Below, one piece after another: positions 1 to 7,886 of a stretch of 64,000 nucleotides of DNA. The DNA is from an uncultured Mollicutes bacterium (lineage in GTDB: Bacteria > Bacillota_I > Bacilli_A > RFN20 > CAG-826), in the NCBI GenBank assembly GCA_900540385.1, contig UQFY01000009.1, forward strand, positions 8,466 through 72,465. Direction: 5' to 3'. Under the pieces are notes generated by a model that saw only the letters and a program-made list of their open reading frames with translations, was not told where the DNA came from and ran no database searches. Each line of letters opens with the position of its first letter. The stretch's first letter is position 1. A program made the position numbers and the translations under genes.

Positions 1-1120
1 GCATACCTAGATTGCTTGTAACATATAAGCCATTTGCCATGCCTTTTAGGGAATGAATCAAAATGATGCCTACAGCCAAGAGTATAGAAACGTGCTCTGG
101 ACCAACAAAGAAATAAGAGAAAAGGCCAAATGATAAGGTTTCAATGCAAATAAGCCCCAACGCAAGGCTCAAAGAGAAACGAATCTTTTTCCCAATTCCA
201 AAATGAGTGTTAATAAACACAAAGAGGAATTCGAAAAGATAACTCACACCTAAATAAATACCCCATGTCAGAGGATTGAAAGAATTTAACGTTTCCGTAA
301 GGCTTTCATAGGAAGACCACAAAGACGAAGTCAAAGAATCGCTTGCCCAAATAAGAGGGATCCATAAAGACGCTAAAAAGAGATAAAAGACATAGTTTTT
401 ATTCTGAAATAATAACTTCGTTGGGACATGTTCATCACTATCGGAGTGATATAAAGAGCTAGGGAATGGCTTAAAAATAAAAGTAAGCCCGAAAAGTAAA
501 ATCAACAAAGGACACGAAACAAGAAAGAGAAACAAATATCCTTTATATCCAATAAAATACGATTCCGCAATAAAGCCTGCTAAAGGGGAAGCAATCGCTG
601 GCATCAAAACCCCATAAAGACAGATATGTCCGTATCTGCTTCCCTCGGCAAAATTAATGTCGGCTGCACATGAAGCGTGAAAAGAAAGAAACGCCCAATG
701 AAGTCCCATCAAAATAGAAGAGAAAATAACAAATAAGGCAAATAACGTATAGCATTCTCCCTTTTTAATAATCTCGCCTGCTGAATTTAAACCCGTTGGA
801 AGAAAGATGCCAAGCAAAGAAAAAACAAGGATAGAAAGAAAACTCCCACAAATTAAACCTCTCATAATTTTGAGGTTGCTCTTTTGATGAGAAACGAAAA
901 AAGAGCAAATAAAGATACCAATTGCTGCACCAAAAGGAGGTAAAAACAAACTCAAAGAAGACATTTTTGATGTCCAACCCAATTGTTTTCTACATTCATT
1001 TAAAAAGATGGTGAGAAAAGAAATCACCATTCCTTCAAAAAAAGAAACGGCAGCAAAAAAGATTTGGGCTTTAGCTGTTTCCGGTTTCTGTTTTCGATCA
1101 AGGTAAAAAGTAGAGCGCAT
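1..1120 (-). CDS. MFS-like membrane transporter, C-terminus cut by window edge
   Basis: The reading frame is open from an ATG at 1120 to the left edge of the window, so about 373 residues are visible and the end is missing. The protein is a succession of hydrophobic helices separated by short basic loops, beginning with a helix rich in Phe and Gly after a charged start (MRSTFYLDRKQ). This pattern fits a major facilitator or similar 10-12 helix permease. No substrate motif can be read. An AGGTAAG sequence lies about 7 nt before the start. It follows a small membrane-protein gene on the same strand by 21 bp, so the two are probably co-transcribed. Family assignment is by topology only. Confidence 0.6.
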   Translation of the reverse strand, partial: MRSTFYLDRKQKPETAKAQIFFAAVSFFEGMVISFLTIFLNECRKQLGWTSKMSSLSLFLPPFGAAIGIFICSFFVSHQKSNLKIMRGLICGSFLSILVFSLLGIFLPTGLNSAGEIIKKGECYTLFALFVIFSSILMGLHWAFLSFHASCAADINFAEGSRYGHICLYGVLMPAIASPLAGFIAESYFIGYKGYLFLFLVSCPLLILLFGLTFIFKPFPSSLYHSDSDEHVPTKLLFQNKNYVFYLFLASLWIPLIWASDSLTSSLWSSYESLTETLNSFNPLTWGIYLGVSYLFEFLFVFINTHFGIGKKIRFSLSLALGLICIETLSFGLFSYFFVGPEHVSILLAVGIILIHSLKGMANGLYVTSNLGM

Positions 1121-1141
1121 GGAAATATCTTACCTATTTTT

Positions 1142-1627
1142 TTAAGAAATGGCTGTTTCCTTCTTCTTTAAGAAACAAAATTTCTTCATAGTTAAGATAT
1201 GTAATGCTAAATAACCCGCTAAAAGGAAAAGAAGAATAAACATATAGACGAAATTCATAATTCCACCTTCTTCTCCTAAATTGAGAAAACATTCCGCAAT
1301 CAAATAAGCGTCTAAAGCCGTTACCATAAGGCAAACCACCACTTCAAAAACAAGCACGCTTGTTCTTCTCGCTTTCGTACTTTCTTTCTTAGAAAGGCAA
1401 AAAACTACACTAAGAATGTCTAAAAGAAGAGCAACACCTATCGGAACTAAAAAATACAGAGATGTCAAAGTCGTTTGTGTCGAAGAAGAGTTGCCCCCAC
1501 CCTGAATACTATCTCCTATGCCCCCAATCACAGCAAAAATTAAATAAATAAAGAAACCTAGAAGCAGTAACAAAAAATCACTCAAAACATGAAGAACTAA
1601 TAAAACTACTTTTTGTGATTTGCTCAT
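1142..1627 (-). CDS. Hypothetical four-helix membrane protein
   Basis: A 161-residue protein with four strongly hydrophobic segments at about residues 5-38, 52-78, 88-112 and 122-146, a Gly/Ser-rich loop (GGGNSSSTQTT) between the first two, and a basic C-terminus (MKKFCFLKKKE) that should face the cytoplasm. I do not recognise the family. It ends 21 bp before the start of the transporter-like gene, which suggests an operon and perhaps an accessory role. There are no catalytic or binding motifs. Confidence 0.55.
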   Translation of the reverse strand: MSKSQKVVLLVLHVLSDFLLLLLGFFIYLIFAVIGGIGDSIQGGGNSSSTQTTLTSLYFLVPIGVALLLDILSVVFCLSKKESTKARRTSVLVFEVVVCLMVTALDAYLIAECFLNLGEEGGIMNFVYMFILLFLLAGYLALHILTMKKFCFLKKKETAIS

Positions 1628-1707
1628 TGATATGTCCTACCTACCCAAATTGTATTGGAAATGCTAAAGGCTAGCAAAACAATATCATTGGAATGAAGGA
1701 AAACGAA

Positions 1708-1729
1708 TACACGTCTCCCCTCTTTTTAT
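1708..1729 (+). repeat. Dispersed intergenic motif, copy 1 (TACACGTCTCCCCT-type)
   Basis: The motif TACACGTCTCCCCT followed by a T-rich stretch lies just past the 3' end of the HAD gene. Near-identical copies occur at 33115-33135 and, inverted, at 35151-35170; a related TACATGGGTCG form occurs elsewhere in the window. Function unknown. Confidence 0.5.
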
Positions 1730-2427
1730 AAAACATCGGAGATTTTACTTAAATCAGATAAGACAAAATCAATTTCCTTAGGAAGATTATCTATCCCTTT
1801 CTTATTAAAGAAACAGGTATGCATTCCCGCGTTTAATCCGCCTTTCATGTCGGAAGTTAAAGAGTCTCCAATAATGCAGGCGTCTTTTGGAAGGATGATT
1901 TCCGACCTATTTGCATTAATTTCTTCAAACGCTTTCGAGAAGAAAAGAGGAGATGGTTTGGAAACGCCAATCTTTTCGGAAATAAAGAAATAGGTGAAAT
2001 AACGATCCATCTTCGCAAGAGATAAGCGATGCATCTGTTGCTCATATGGGCCATTGCTAGCCGTCGCAAGAATGTATTTCTTTGAAAGGTATTCAAGCAT
2101 CTCGTATGCGCCTTCGACAGGTATCGCACTTTCATAAAGTCGAGAACGGTAATACGCTTCAAATAATGTTGGGTCAAAAGAGGTCTTCATGTGAAGAGCC
2201 TCGAAGAAATTCTGGAAACGGACATGTCTAAGTCCGTCGATATTTAATGTTCCTTCTTCGATTTGACGCCACAATTTATCATTTACACGATGAAAGACAT
2301 CTAACATATAAGGCTCAAATTCTGGCAAGGAAAAATGCTTGAATCCGTTTTTCAAACTCTCTTCGGTATATTTATCAAAATCTAGCAACGTATTATCAAT
2401 ATCAAGGAAGATTAATTTCATAATCAA
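1726..2427 (-). CDS. HAD-superfamily phosphatase (YjjG-like 5'-nucleotidase group)
   Basis: Haloacid-dehalogenase-type phosphohydrolase of 233 residues. Motif I is DIDNT (Asp9 and Asp11 would be nucleophile and general acid), followed by LLDFD as in the YjjG/YfnB group that dephosphorylates nucleoside monophosphates. Motif II is ATASNG and the acidic motif IV is IGDSLTSDMKGG, so all catalytic elements are present. The N-terminal insert after motif I is a helical C1-type cap. The start is uncertain: a TTG at 2427 has AAAGG at about 10 nt, and an ATG lies two codons later at 2421. The gene stands alone, divergent from the small gene at 2523. The substrate cannot be told from sequence. Confidence 0.85.
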   Translation of the reverse strand: MIMKLIFLDIDNTLLDFDKYTEESLKNGFKHFSLPEFEPYMLDVFHRVNDKLWRQIEEGTLNIDGLRHVRFQNFFEALHMKTSFDPTLFEAYYRSRLYESAIPVEGAYEMLEYLSKKYILATASNGPYEQQMHRLSLAKMDRYFTYFFISEKIGVSKPSPLFFSKAFEEINANRSEIILPKDACIIGDSLTSDMKGGLNAGMHTCFFNKKGIDNLPKEIDFVLSDLSKISDVL

Positions 2428-2522
2428 CTAGTTATAACCTTTCTATCTGTTTTTAAGCGGACACTTTCGTTATAGAAAGGTCTATTGATTATATCGTTAA
2501 ACGTATTAAAAGAGGGCTATGA

Positions 2523-2780
2523 ATGTGCGAATTCCCCTTAAAAAAATTCTTAGCGAATTTCTTCTCTTTGAAGGGAAATAAAATCACTTTCTTAAAAGAC
2601 GGAAATTTTAAATTCATGGCTGGTGAAAATAACGATTCCTCCTTATATGATGGTGGTTATCGTTATAACGAAAAAGAATACGGCATCAAAGTTTATATAA
2701 AGGGTTACTCCAAAGATGAAAGCATCGTCATTAATGGAAAGAATTACCTCCTTCAAGGAGACGCTTTGATAGAAAAATAA
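2523..2780 (+). CDS. Small hypothetical protein
   Basis: An 85-residue soluble protein with no signal peptide, rich in Lys, Asp and Tyr (GGYRYNEKEYGIKVYIKGYSKDE), probably a small beta-rich domain. I do not recognise it. A good GAGGG ribosome site stands before the ATG, and a bidirectional hairpin terminator follows directly, which supports it as a real gene. It diverges from the HAD gene and converges on the GNAT-MutY gene. Confidence 0.5.
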   Translation: MCEFPLKKFLANFFSLKGNKITFLKDGNFKFMAGENNDSSLYDGGYRYNEKEYGIKVYIKGYSKDESIVINGKNYLLQGDALIEK

Positions 2781-2794
2781 TCGATCCCTGTATG

Positions 2795-2824
2795 AAAACG
2801 GCCATTTCAATGGTCGTTTTTTCT
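2795..2824. terminator. Bidirectional rho-independent terminator
   Basis: AAACGGCCAT and ATGGTCGTTT form a 10-bp stem (one G-T pair) with a short loop, with A-rich and T-rich flanks, so it can end both the small rightward gene and the leftward mutY operon that converge here. Confidence 0.85.
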
Positions 2825-4326
2825 TACTTAAGAATTTCAGTTAGATAGATTTTAAAAGCGGACGGTACGGAATAAAGTTCTTCTAATTCTTCCTTTGTGA
2901 CCAATAAGAAACCGAGATCCTTAGGAAAATCATTTAATTCAACACGGAATCCACTCATTTTCCAAATAAGGTGAGTAAAGACATGTTTCCCTTGCTTGTC
3001 TTTGTGGATTTTAAGAACGGAAAATCCATTCTTCTCTAAGTAATCTTTCGCTTCTGATAAACGAAAGGTCTTATCAATGTTATAGAACTCGTATAAAGAG
3101 GCAAGTAATCCCTTATTCGGTCTTTTACGAATCAGGTATTTATCTTGATAAGAAAGAAGGAAAACAGTTTTATCGATTTCTTTCTTCGCGCCTTTTTTCA
3201 AAGAAATAGGATATTTCTCTTGGGCCTTTTCTTTATAAGATTGGCAGAATTGTTTAAGAGGACACTCTTCACATTTAGGAAGAGTGTTTGGCAAGCATAT
3301 GAGTTCTCCTAAATCCATTAAAGCCTGGTTAAAAGAACCGGGATTCTTTTCAAGCAAGGAAAGGAAATATTTGTTGCACTTGTCTTTTATTTCTTTCGAT
3401 TTCGAATCGTAAGGAGAAGAACATAAACGAGAATAGATACGAATTAGATTTCCATCTACAGCAACATAAGGTTTGTTATAAACGATAGAAAGGATTGCTT
3501 TCGCGGTATATTCGCCAATTCCAGGGACCTTTAATAATTTCTCATAAGTGTCACAAGAAAGATTGTTTTCGAGTATATGTCTCGCCCCTTTTTGAAGATT
3601 TCTTGCGCGGGAATAATATCCTAAGCCCTGCCAAAGCTTCATAACCACGTCTTCTTCTGAAGAGGCAAGTTCTTGCAAGGTTGGTAAGGTTTTTAAGAAT
3701 CTTTCATAGTAGCCCTTCACGGTTTCAACACGCGTTTGTTGCAACATGATTTCACTTAAGTAAACATGATAAAAAGAAGGATTTTCACGCCAAGGTAGTT
3801 TCCTTCCTTTCTCTTGATACCAATTTAAAAGAAGTTCGGAAAAAGAAGCCACTTTCTCATAAGCGAGACGTACGCTTCCATCTTCGACAACAATCTTTCC
3901 GCAATAAGTAAACCCTTCCTTTTCAATGAGCTTTCTCATCGGAAGATTCTTTTCATGAGTATCGATGCGAATATGTCTATTTTGAAGGTAGGCATAATGA
4001 AAACACGCTGAGGCGTATCCCCTATTATGTTCTTTTACGGCAATTCTATGAATGGTGAAATAAGATGAATCATCAATCCATTTGCCTTCGATTGTTTGGT
4101 AGGTTGGATCAGGGGTTTCTAACAAAGTGAAAACCGCTTGAATCTCCCCTTCATCCAATAAAACATAAGAGATTCCCTTATTAACGTCATCTCCGACATG
4201 ATTCTTTAAAGTCTCAAGATCATTCCATTGGGTTGGATTTCCTTCTTCTTTCATGAAGGAAACGCTTTGTTCGTAAATCCGAAAAATAGCCGGAAAATCC
4301 GAAACCGTTGTTTTTCTAAGATACAT
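2824..4326 (-). CDS. mutY: GNAT acetyltransferase - MutY adenine DNA glycosylase fusion
   Basis: One uninterrupted 500-residue frame with two complete enzymes. Residues 1-160 are a GNAT N-acetyltransferase (acetyl-CoA motif around VKEHNRGYASACF at 97-109, then HIRIDTHEKNLPM and the GFTYCGK strand). Residues 162-500 are MutY, which removes adenine opposite 8-oxoguanine: helix-hairpin-helix PGIGEYTA (269-275), catalytic Glu192 (SEIMLQQT), Asp291 (AVDGN), an iron-sulfur cysteine set and a C-terminal NUDIX-like lesion-recognition domain. The cysteines are Cys344, 352, 355 and 361, giving C-x7-C-x2-C-x5-C, one residue longer in the first gap than the E. coli C-x6-C-x2-C-x5-C. It starts 8 bp after the MazG-like gene, so it is the last gene of a three-gene operon. 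The acetyl acceptor is unknown. Confidence 0.9.
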   Translation of the reverse strand: MYLRKTTVSDFPAIFRIYEQSVSFMKEEGNPTQWNDLETLKNHVGDDVNKGISYVLLDEGEIQAVFTLLETPDPTYQTIEGKWIDDSSYFTIHRIAVKEHNRGYASACFHYAYLQNRHIRIDTHEKNLPMRKLIEKEGFTYCGKIVVEDGSVRLAYEKVASFSELLLNWYQEKGRKLPWRENPSFYHVYLSEIMLQQTRVETVKGYYERFLKTLPTLQELASSEEDVVMKLWQGLGYYSRARNLQKGARHILENNLSCDTYEKLLKVPGIGEYTAKAILSIVYNKPYVAVDGNLIRIYSRLCSSPYDSKSKEIKDKCNKYFLSLLEKNPGSFNQALMDLGELICLPNTLPKCEECPLKQFCQSYKEKAQEKYPISLKKGAKKEIDKTVFLLSYQDKYLIRKRPNKGLLASLYEFYNIDKTFRLSEAKDYLEKNGFSVLKIHKDKQGKHVFTHLIWKMSGFRVELNDFPKDLGFLLVTKEELEELYSVPSAFKIYLTEILK

Positions 4327-4334
4327 ATTCCGTT

Positions 4335-4661
4335 CTAATCATCAAAATCCGTGTACTTTTTCGCATTGCCTTTTGCTTTAGAAACAGGATATTTCTTCTC
4401 GTTTTTCTCCATTTTGGTATTCACGATTTCATCTTCATCCAGTCCTAATTTATCCAAAAGATCACGAGAATAGATAATCACGTCTGCAAGTTCTTCTTTT
4501 ACGTGTTCTAAATCATAATCGTCAGAAGACCATTGAAAACATTCTAAGAGTTCTGCTGCTTCAATAGATATGCTCTTGGCTAGATTCTCCGGTGAATGAA
4601 ACTTAGACCAGTCTCTATCTTGAATAAATTTATGAATTCTATCGATTGTTTCTTGTTTCAT
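4335..4661 (-). CDS. MazG-like nucleotide pyrophosphohydrolase (RS21-C6/DCTPP type)
   Basis: A 108-residue all-alpha NTP pyrophosphohydrolase. The metal-binding pattern is visible as SIEAAELLE followed by EELADVIIY (ExxE ... ExxD), typical of the small MazG-like/dCTPase proteins that hydrolyse non-canonical or excess dNTPs to monophosphate and pyrophosphate. Full length for the family. A GAGGTATAT ribosome site overlaps the end of the upstream membrane-protein gene, and MutY follows after 8 bp. The pairing of nucleotide-pool cleansing with MutY suggests a mutation-avoidance operon. The preferred nucleotide is not readable from sequence. Confidence 0.85.
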   Translation of the reverse strand: MKQETIDRIHKFIQDRDWSKFHSPENLAKSISIEAAELLECFQWSSDDYDLEHVKEELADVIIYSRDLLDKLGLDEDEIVNTKMEKNEKKYPVSKAKGNAKKYTDFDD

Positions 4662-4668
4662 ATATACC

Positions 4669-5532
4669 TCATTGAATTTGTTTTATTTCATTTTCTTCTT
4701 TTGATTCTACTACCTCTGAAGGCTGTTTTTCTTCTTTCTTTTTGATGATGAAAGATTTAGCTATGCTCTTTTTAGATTCATTTTTTTCATAAAAATAGCC
4801 AAGGAAACAGAAAACCACCGCACCAATGAAATTAACGATAAGATCTTTCATCGTATCGATAATGCCAATATCCAAATATCCACCTTCAACAACATAAGTT
4901 TGTCCGGAAGAAGTTTCGATCAAGGTCTTGGTAATTCCTGTAATCACGAGAGGAGTTTGGGTATTGCTTGGATCTAAAGTGACTGTTCCAATCGTGTTCA
5001 CGATGAAGTCTTTTTGCATATCAAGATGGAAGATACAGTCCATCCCAAATTCAAAGAACTCCCAAACAACGCCTATGGTCATCGAAAAGCAAAAACCAAC
5101 CAAGGCAACAAAGAAAGGGGACAATTTAATCTTTGCTTTCTCAGAATTATTCAAGATATGAGTTAAAGAGAAACCGATGGCCGCACAATTAAAGCCATTT
5201 AACGTATGAAGAATCGTGTCCCACCCTGGAAATTTCGTATAGAAATGAGATACTTCACCCAAGATCTCGCTAGCATAAATGAAGCAAATAATCACGATTT
5301 GAAAAACGAGAGGAATTTCTAGTTTCAGTTTTTCTTCCACAAAATGAGGGATAGTAAACAAGAATAAAGAGAGCAAGCAAATGCATGCAATTTCCCAACT
5401 TCTTGCAAATAATGCACGAATAAAGATAGCAACCACCGATAACCACATCAAACTCATAAAAACAAACAAGACCGGATGCGCTTTAAAAGATTCTTTTACT
5501 TGTTGAAACTTATTTTTGAAATAATTTTTCAT
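4669..5532 (-). CDS. YjdF-like (DUF2238-type) integral membrane protein
   Basis: A 287-residue membrane protein with about seven helices and a charged cytoplasmic tail (KKKEEKQPSEVVESKEENE). The central stretch SEILGEVSHFYTKFPGWDTILHTLNGF, with conserved acidic and His residues at helix ends, followed by WEFFEFGMD, resembles the YjdF/DUF2238 membrane proteins, whose function is unknown. It is first in the operon with the MazG-like and mutY genes (7-bp gap). It diverges from the response-regulator gene. Assignment by remembered pattern only. Confidence 0.55.
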   Translation of the reverse strand: MKNYFKNKFQQVKESFKAHPVLFVFMSLMWLSVVAIFIRALFARSWEIACICLLSLFLFTIPHFVEEKLKLEIPLVFQIVIICFIYASEILGEVSHFYTKFPGWDTILHTLNGFNCAAIGFSLTHILNNSEKAKIKLSPFFVALVGFCFSMTIGVVWEFFEFGMDCIFHLDMQKDFIVNTIGTVTLDPSNTQTPLVITGITKTLIETSSGQTYVVEGGYLDIGIIDTMKDLIVNFIGAVVFCFLGYFYEKNESKKSIAKSFIIKKKEEKQPSEVVESKEENEIKQIQ

Positions 5533-5658
5533 AGATATTCCTCATTACATTTTATCTTTCTATAAATATATTAGACAAATACGTTTGTAAGAAGACTATT
5601 TTAAAAATCGTTCCCTATCATTCAAGAAAACGCTTTTCTAATCTGCGTGCTTAAATAG

Positions 5659-5664
5659 TATAAT
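5659..5664 (+). promoter_or_regulatory. Candidate -10 box of the two-component operon
   Basis: A perfect TATAAT, 26 bp before the response-regulator start codon and downstream of the divergent membrane-protein gene. No good -35 box is seen at 17 bp, so the promoter may need an activator. Confidence 0.4.
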
Positions 5665-5689
5665 TTAGGCAATTAAATAGGATTTGATT

Positions 5690-6412
5690 ATGAACGTCAT
5701 TATTGTCGAGGACGAAGAGAAGCAGCAAAGTATACTTAAGTGTTTTCTTAATGAATATTTAGGAGAGAAAAAGGTCGCTTATTCAGTTGAAGCATATTTT
5801 GACGGGGAAAGTTTCTTAAAAGATTACAAGAAAGGCGATGCCGATTTAATTTTCATGGATATCGAATTGGGGGCAAACCATTTAAACGGAATGGAAATCT
5901 CTAAAAAGATACGCGAAATAGATAGCGACGTTCTTTTAATATTTGTCACAAACATGGCTCAATTCGCCATCGAAGGTTATTCCGTTGACGCTTTAGACTT
6001 TGTTGTAAAGCCACTTCTTTATGAACCATTCAAAATGAAAATGGAGAAGACTTTCAAAGTCTTATTAACGAGAAAGAATCTTAAAAACGTTCTTATCAGC
6101 GTCGATAACGGTTCTAAAAGAATCATCGCTAGTGAAATTGTTTATGTTGAGGTAGCAAACCATGATGTTTATTACCACACAAAAAATGAGGAATATAAAA
6201 ATAGATCTTCCATGAAAAAAGTCGTTAAGGAATTAGAAGGCCTCCCATTTTCGCAATGTAATAGTTGTTATCTTGTAAATCTTGCTTTCGTTGAGAGAGT
6301 AGAAAAGGACCAAGTCGTATTATCAACCAACGAAGCGTTAAAAATGCCTAGAACAAGAAGAAAAGAATTCCTATTGGAATTAGGCAACTATTTTTCTGGA
6401 GTTGGAGAATAA
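5690..6412 (+). CDS. LytTR-family response regulator (AgrA-like)
   Basis: A 240-residue regulator: receiver domain 1-120 with acidic pocket Glu7-Asp8, phospho-acceptor Asp57 (LIFMDIEL), the T/S position in IFVTN and Lys107 (VVKPL), then a LytTR DNA-binding domain from about 135 (ISVDNGSKRIIASEIVYVEVANHDVYYHT ... LPFSQCNSCYLVNL ... PRTRRKEFL). LytTR regulators bind paired direct repeats about two helical turns apart. The ATG at 5690 is preferred over the TTG at 5684 because AGGA sits 7 nt before it. The cognate kinase follows after 6 bp. No peptide pheromone gene is visible nearby. Targets are unknown; see the direct repeats upstream of the GH3 gene at 22179. Confidence 0.9.
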   Translation: MNVIIVEDEEKQQSILKCFLNEYLGEKKVAYSVEAYFDGESFLKDYKKGDADLIFMDIELGANHLNGMEISKKIREIDSDVLLIFVTNMAQFAIEGYSVDALDFVVKPLLYEPFKMKMEKTFKVLLTRKNLKNVLISVDNGSKRIIASEIVYVEVANHDVYYHTKNEEYKNRSSMKKVVKELEGLPFSQCNSCYLVNLAFVERVEKDQVVLSTNEALKMPRTRRKEFLLELGNYFSGVGE

Positions 6413-6418
6413 TACTCT

Positions 6419-7762
6419 ATGTTCTTTGGTGAGATTAATAACGTAAATGCTCAATTGGTCCTAGAAATCTATATAGCAAGTTTTTTCTTGTCCTACCCTA
6501 TTTTTGATCGTAAGAAAGGTTTCATTTGGAAATACCTTCTATTAACGGTTGTTTTTATCACACTCGGATATTTTTTTCCAACCTATTGGGACTCTAACCC
6601 CTTCCTCACTACCCTTTATTGGACATTCATGTACGGAACTCTTCTTTTATTCTCTCTTCCGGCATTGCTTCTTTGCTTTAAGATGAATTTCTATAACGCC
6701 GTGCTCGTTTGCTTATCTAGTTATCTTATCCACCACATCAACAACATTTTCGCTTCTATTTTTACTGACAGCATATCCATGTTCACAAACATAGACGGCA
6801 TTCCTTTCCAAATCATTAAATGGTCTATCGCATTCGTTAGCATCCTTTTCACTTACCTTATCTTCTTCCATTTTTATCGTTTGCAAAGAAAAGCAAACCT
6901 TCAATTAACCTTTAATAATAAGCAACTTGTTTTCTTTGCCTTTGTTGTCATTATTTTCACCATCATCATTTCCAGTGGAATACGTGTCTTCTATTACGTA
7001 TCAGATATAAAGACATTGTTTTTAATTGGTCTTATTTCCAATTTTGCTAGTTGTCTTATTCTCGTCATCCTCTTTTTCTTCTTCTTGAAACACAACCACA
7101 TCCAACAAGAATTGGAGATTGAAAAACGCCTAATGAAGGAAAGGAAGGAGCAATACGAGCTTTCTAAAGAAAACATCGATTCGTTAAATATCAAATTCCA
7201 TGATTTGAAATACCGTGTTGCCTTATTAACTTCTTCTAATGAAACAATCTCCAAAGATAGTTTAAAAGATATCTATCGCGATATTGATGTGTACGAAGCT
7301 CTTGCCAAAACAGGTAATAAAGCCTTGGATATCGTTTTAACTCAATACGCTTTAAGATCGGAAAATAATCACATTAAATTCACTTCTATCGCTGATGGAA
7401 AGGCTCTTTCCTTCATGTCAGATTATGACATATACGTACTTTTTGGAAATGCCATAACCAACGCTATCGAAGCGACTTCTAAATTGGAAAACGAAGAAAA
7501 ACGCCTCATATCCTTAATTATGAAAAGGAAAGGAAACGTTCTTTATATTGAATTAGAGAACTTCTTTAAAAAAGAGGATTTCATTATGAAAAACGGCCTA
7601 TTACAGACTTCAAAAAGTGACAAAGAGTACCATGGTTTTGGCATGAAATCCATGGAAAACATTGTCCATAAATATGATGGAGTAATGTCTTTTAAGATAG
7701 ATAACGACATCTTCCATCTTCTTATCACTTTCACTTTAAAAGACGAAACCACGACTAATTAA
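6419..7762 (+). CDS. GHKL-type sensor histidine kinase (AgrC-like)
   Basis: A 447-residue kinase. Roughly six hydrophobic segments fill residues 8-224. A coiled linker (225-255) leads to the H-box FHDLKYRV with His261, then a GHKL ATPase domain with the N-box GNAITNAIEATSKLE (Asn348) and the G-box HGFGMKSMENIVHKYDG. This architecture is that of AgrC/ComD-type peptide sensors and related kinases. It is the partner of the LytTR regulator 6 bp upstream; its ribosome site (GGAG) lies inside the end of that gene. The ligand is unknown. The next gene is a surface GH3 enzyme 124 bp downstream, which may be a target or a chance neighbour. Confidence 0.88.
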   Translation: MFFGEINNVNAQLVLEIYIASFFLSYPIFDRKKGFIWKYLLLTVVFITLGYFFPTYWDSNPFLTTLYWTFMYGTLLLFSLPALLLCFKMNFYNAVLVCLSSYLIHHINNIFASIFTDSISMFTNIDGIPFQIIKWSIAFVSILFTYLIFFHFYRLQRKANLQLTFNNKQLVFFAFVVIIFTIIISSGIRVFYYVSDIKTLFLIGLISNFASCLILVILFFFFLKHNHIQQELEIEKRLMKERKEQYELSKENIDSLNIKFHDLKYRVALLTSSNETISKDSLKDIYRDIDVYEALAKTGNKALDIVLTQYALRSENNHIKFTSIADGKALSFMSDYDIYVLFGNAITNAIEATSKLENEEKRLISLIMKRKGNVLYIELENFFKKEDFIMKNGLLQTSKSDKEYHGFGMKSMENIVHKYDGVMSFKIDNDIFHLLITFTLKDETTTN

Positions 7763-7818
7763 TGTCAAAAAACGCCCACCTCCCTTTGAAAGCCCTTACA
7801 AGATAGATATATTTTCTT

Positions 7819-7832
7819 CGGTAGCGCTTACA
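7819..7832 (-). promoter_or_regulatory. Cre-like site upstream of GH3 gene
   Basis: Read on the minus strand this is TGTAAGCGCTACCG, which agrees with the CcpA consensus TGWAANCGNTNWCA at all fixed positions except the last two informative ones. It lies 55 bp before the GH3 start. Catabolite control here is inferred. Confidence 0.4.
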
Positions 7833-7886
7833 TCGCTATTTTGGTCTATTCATAAAGCAAAGGCCAAAGGACAAGGAGGAAATCAT

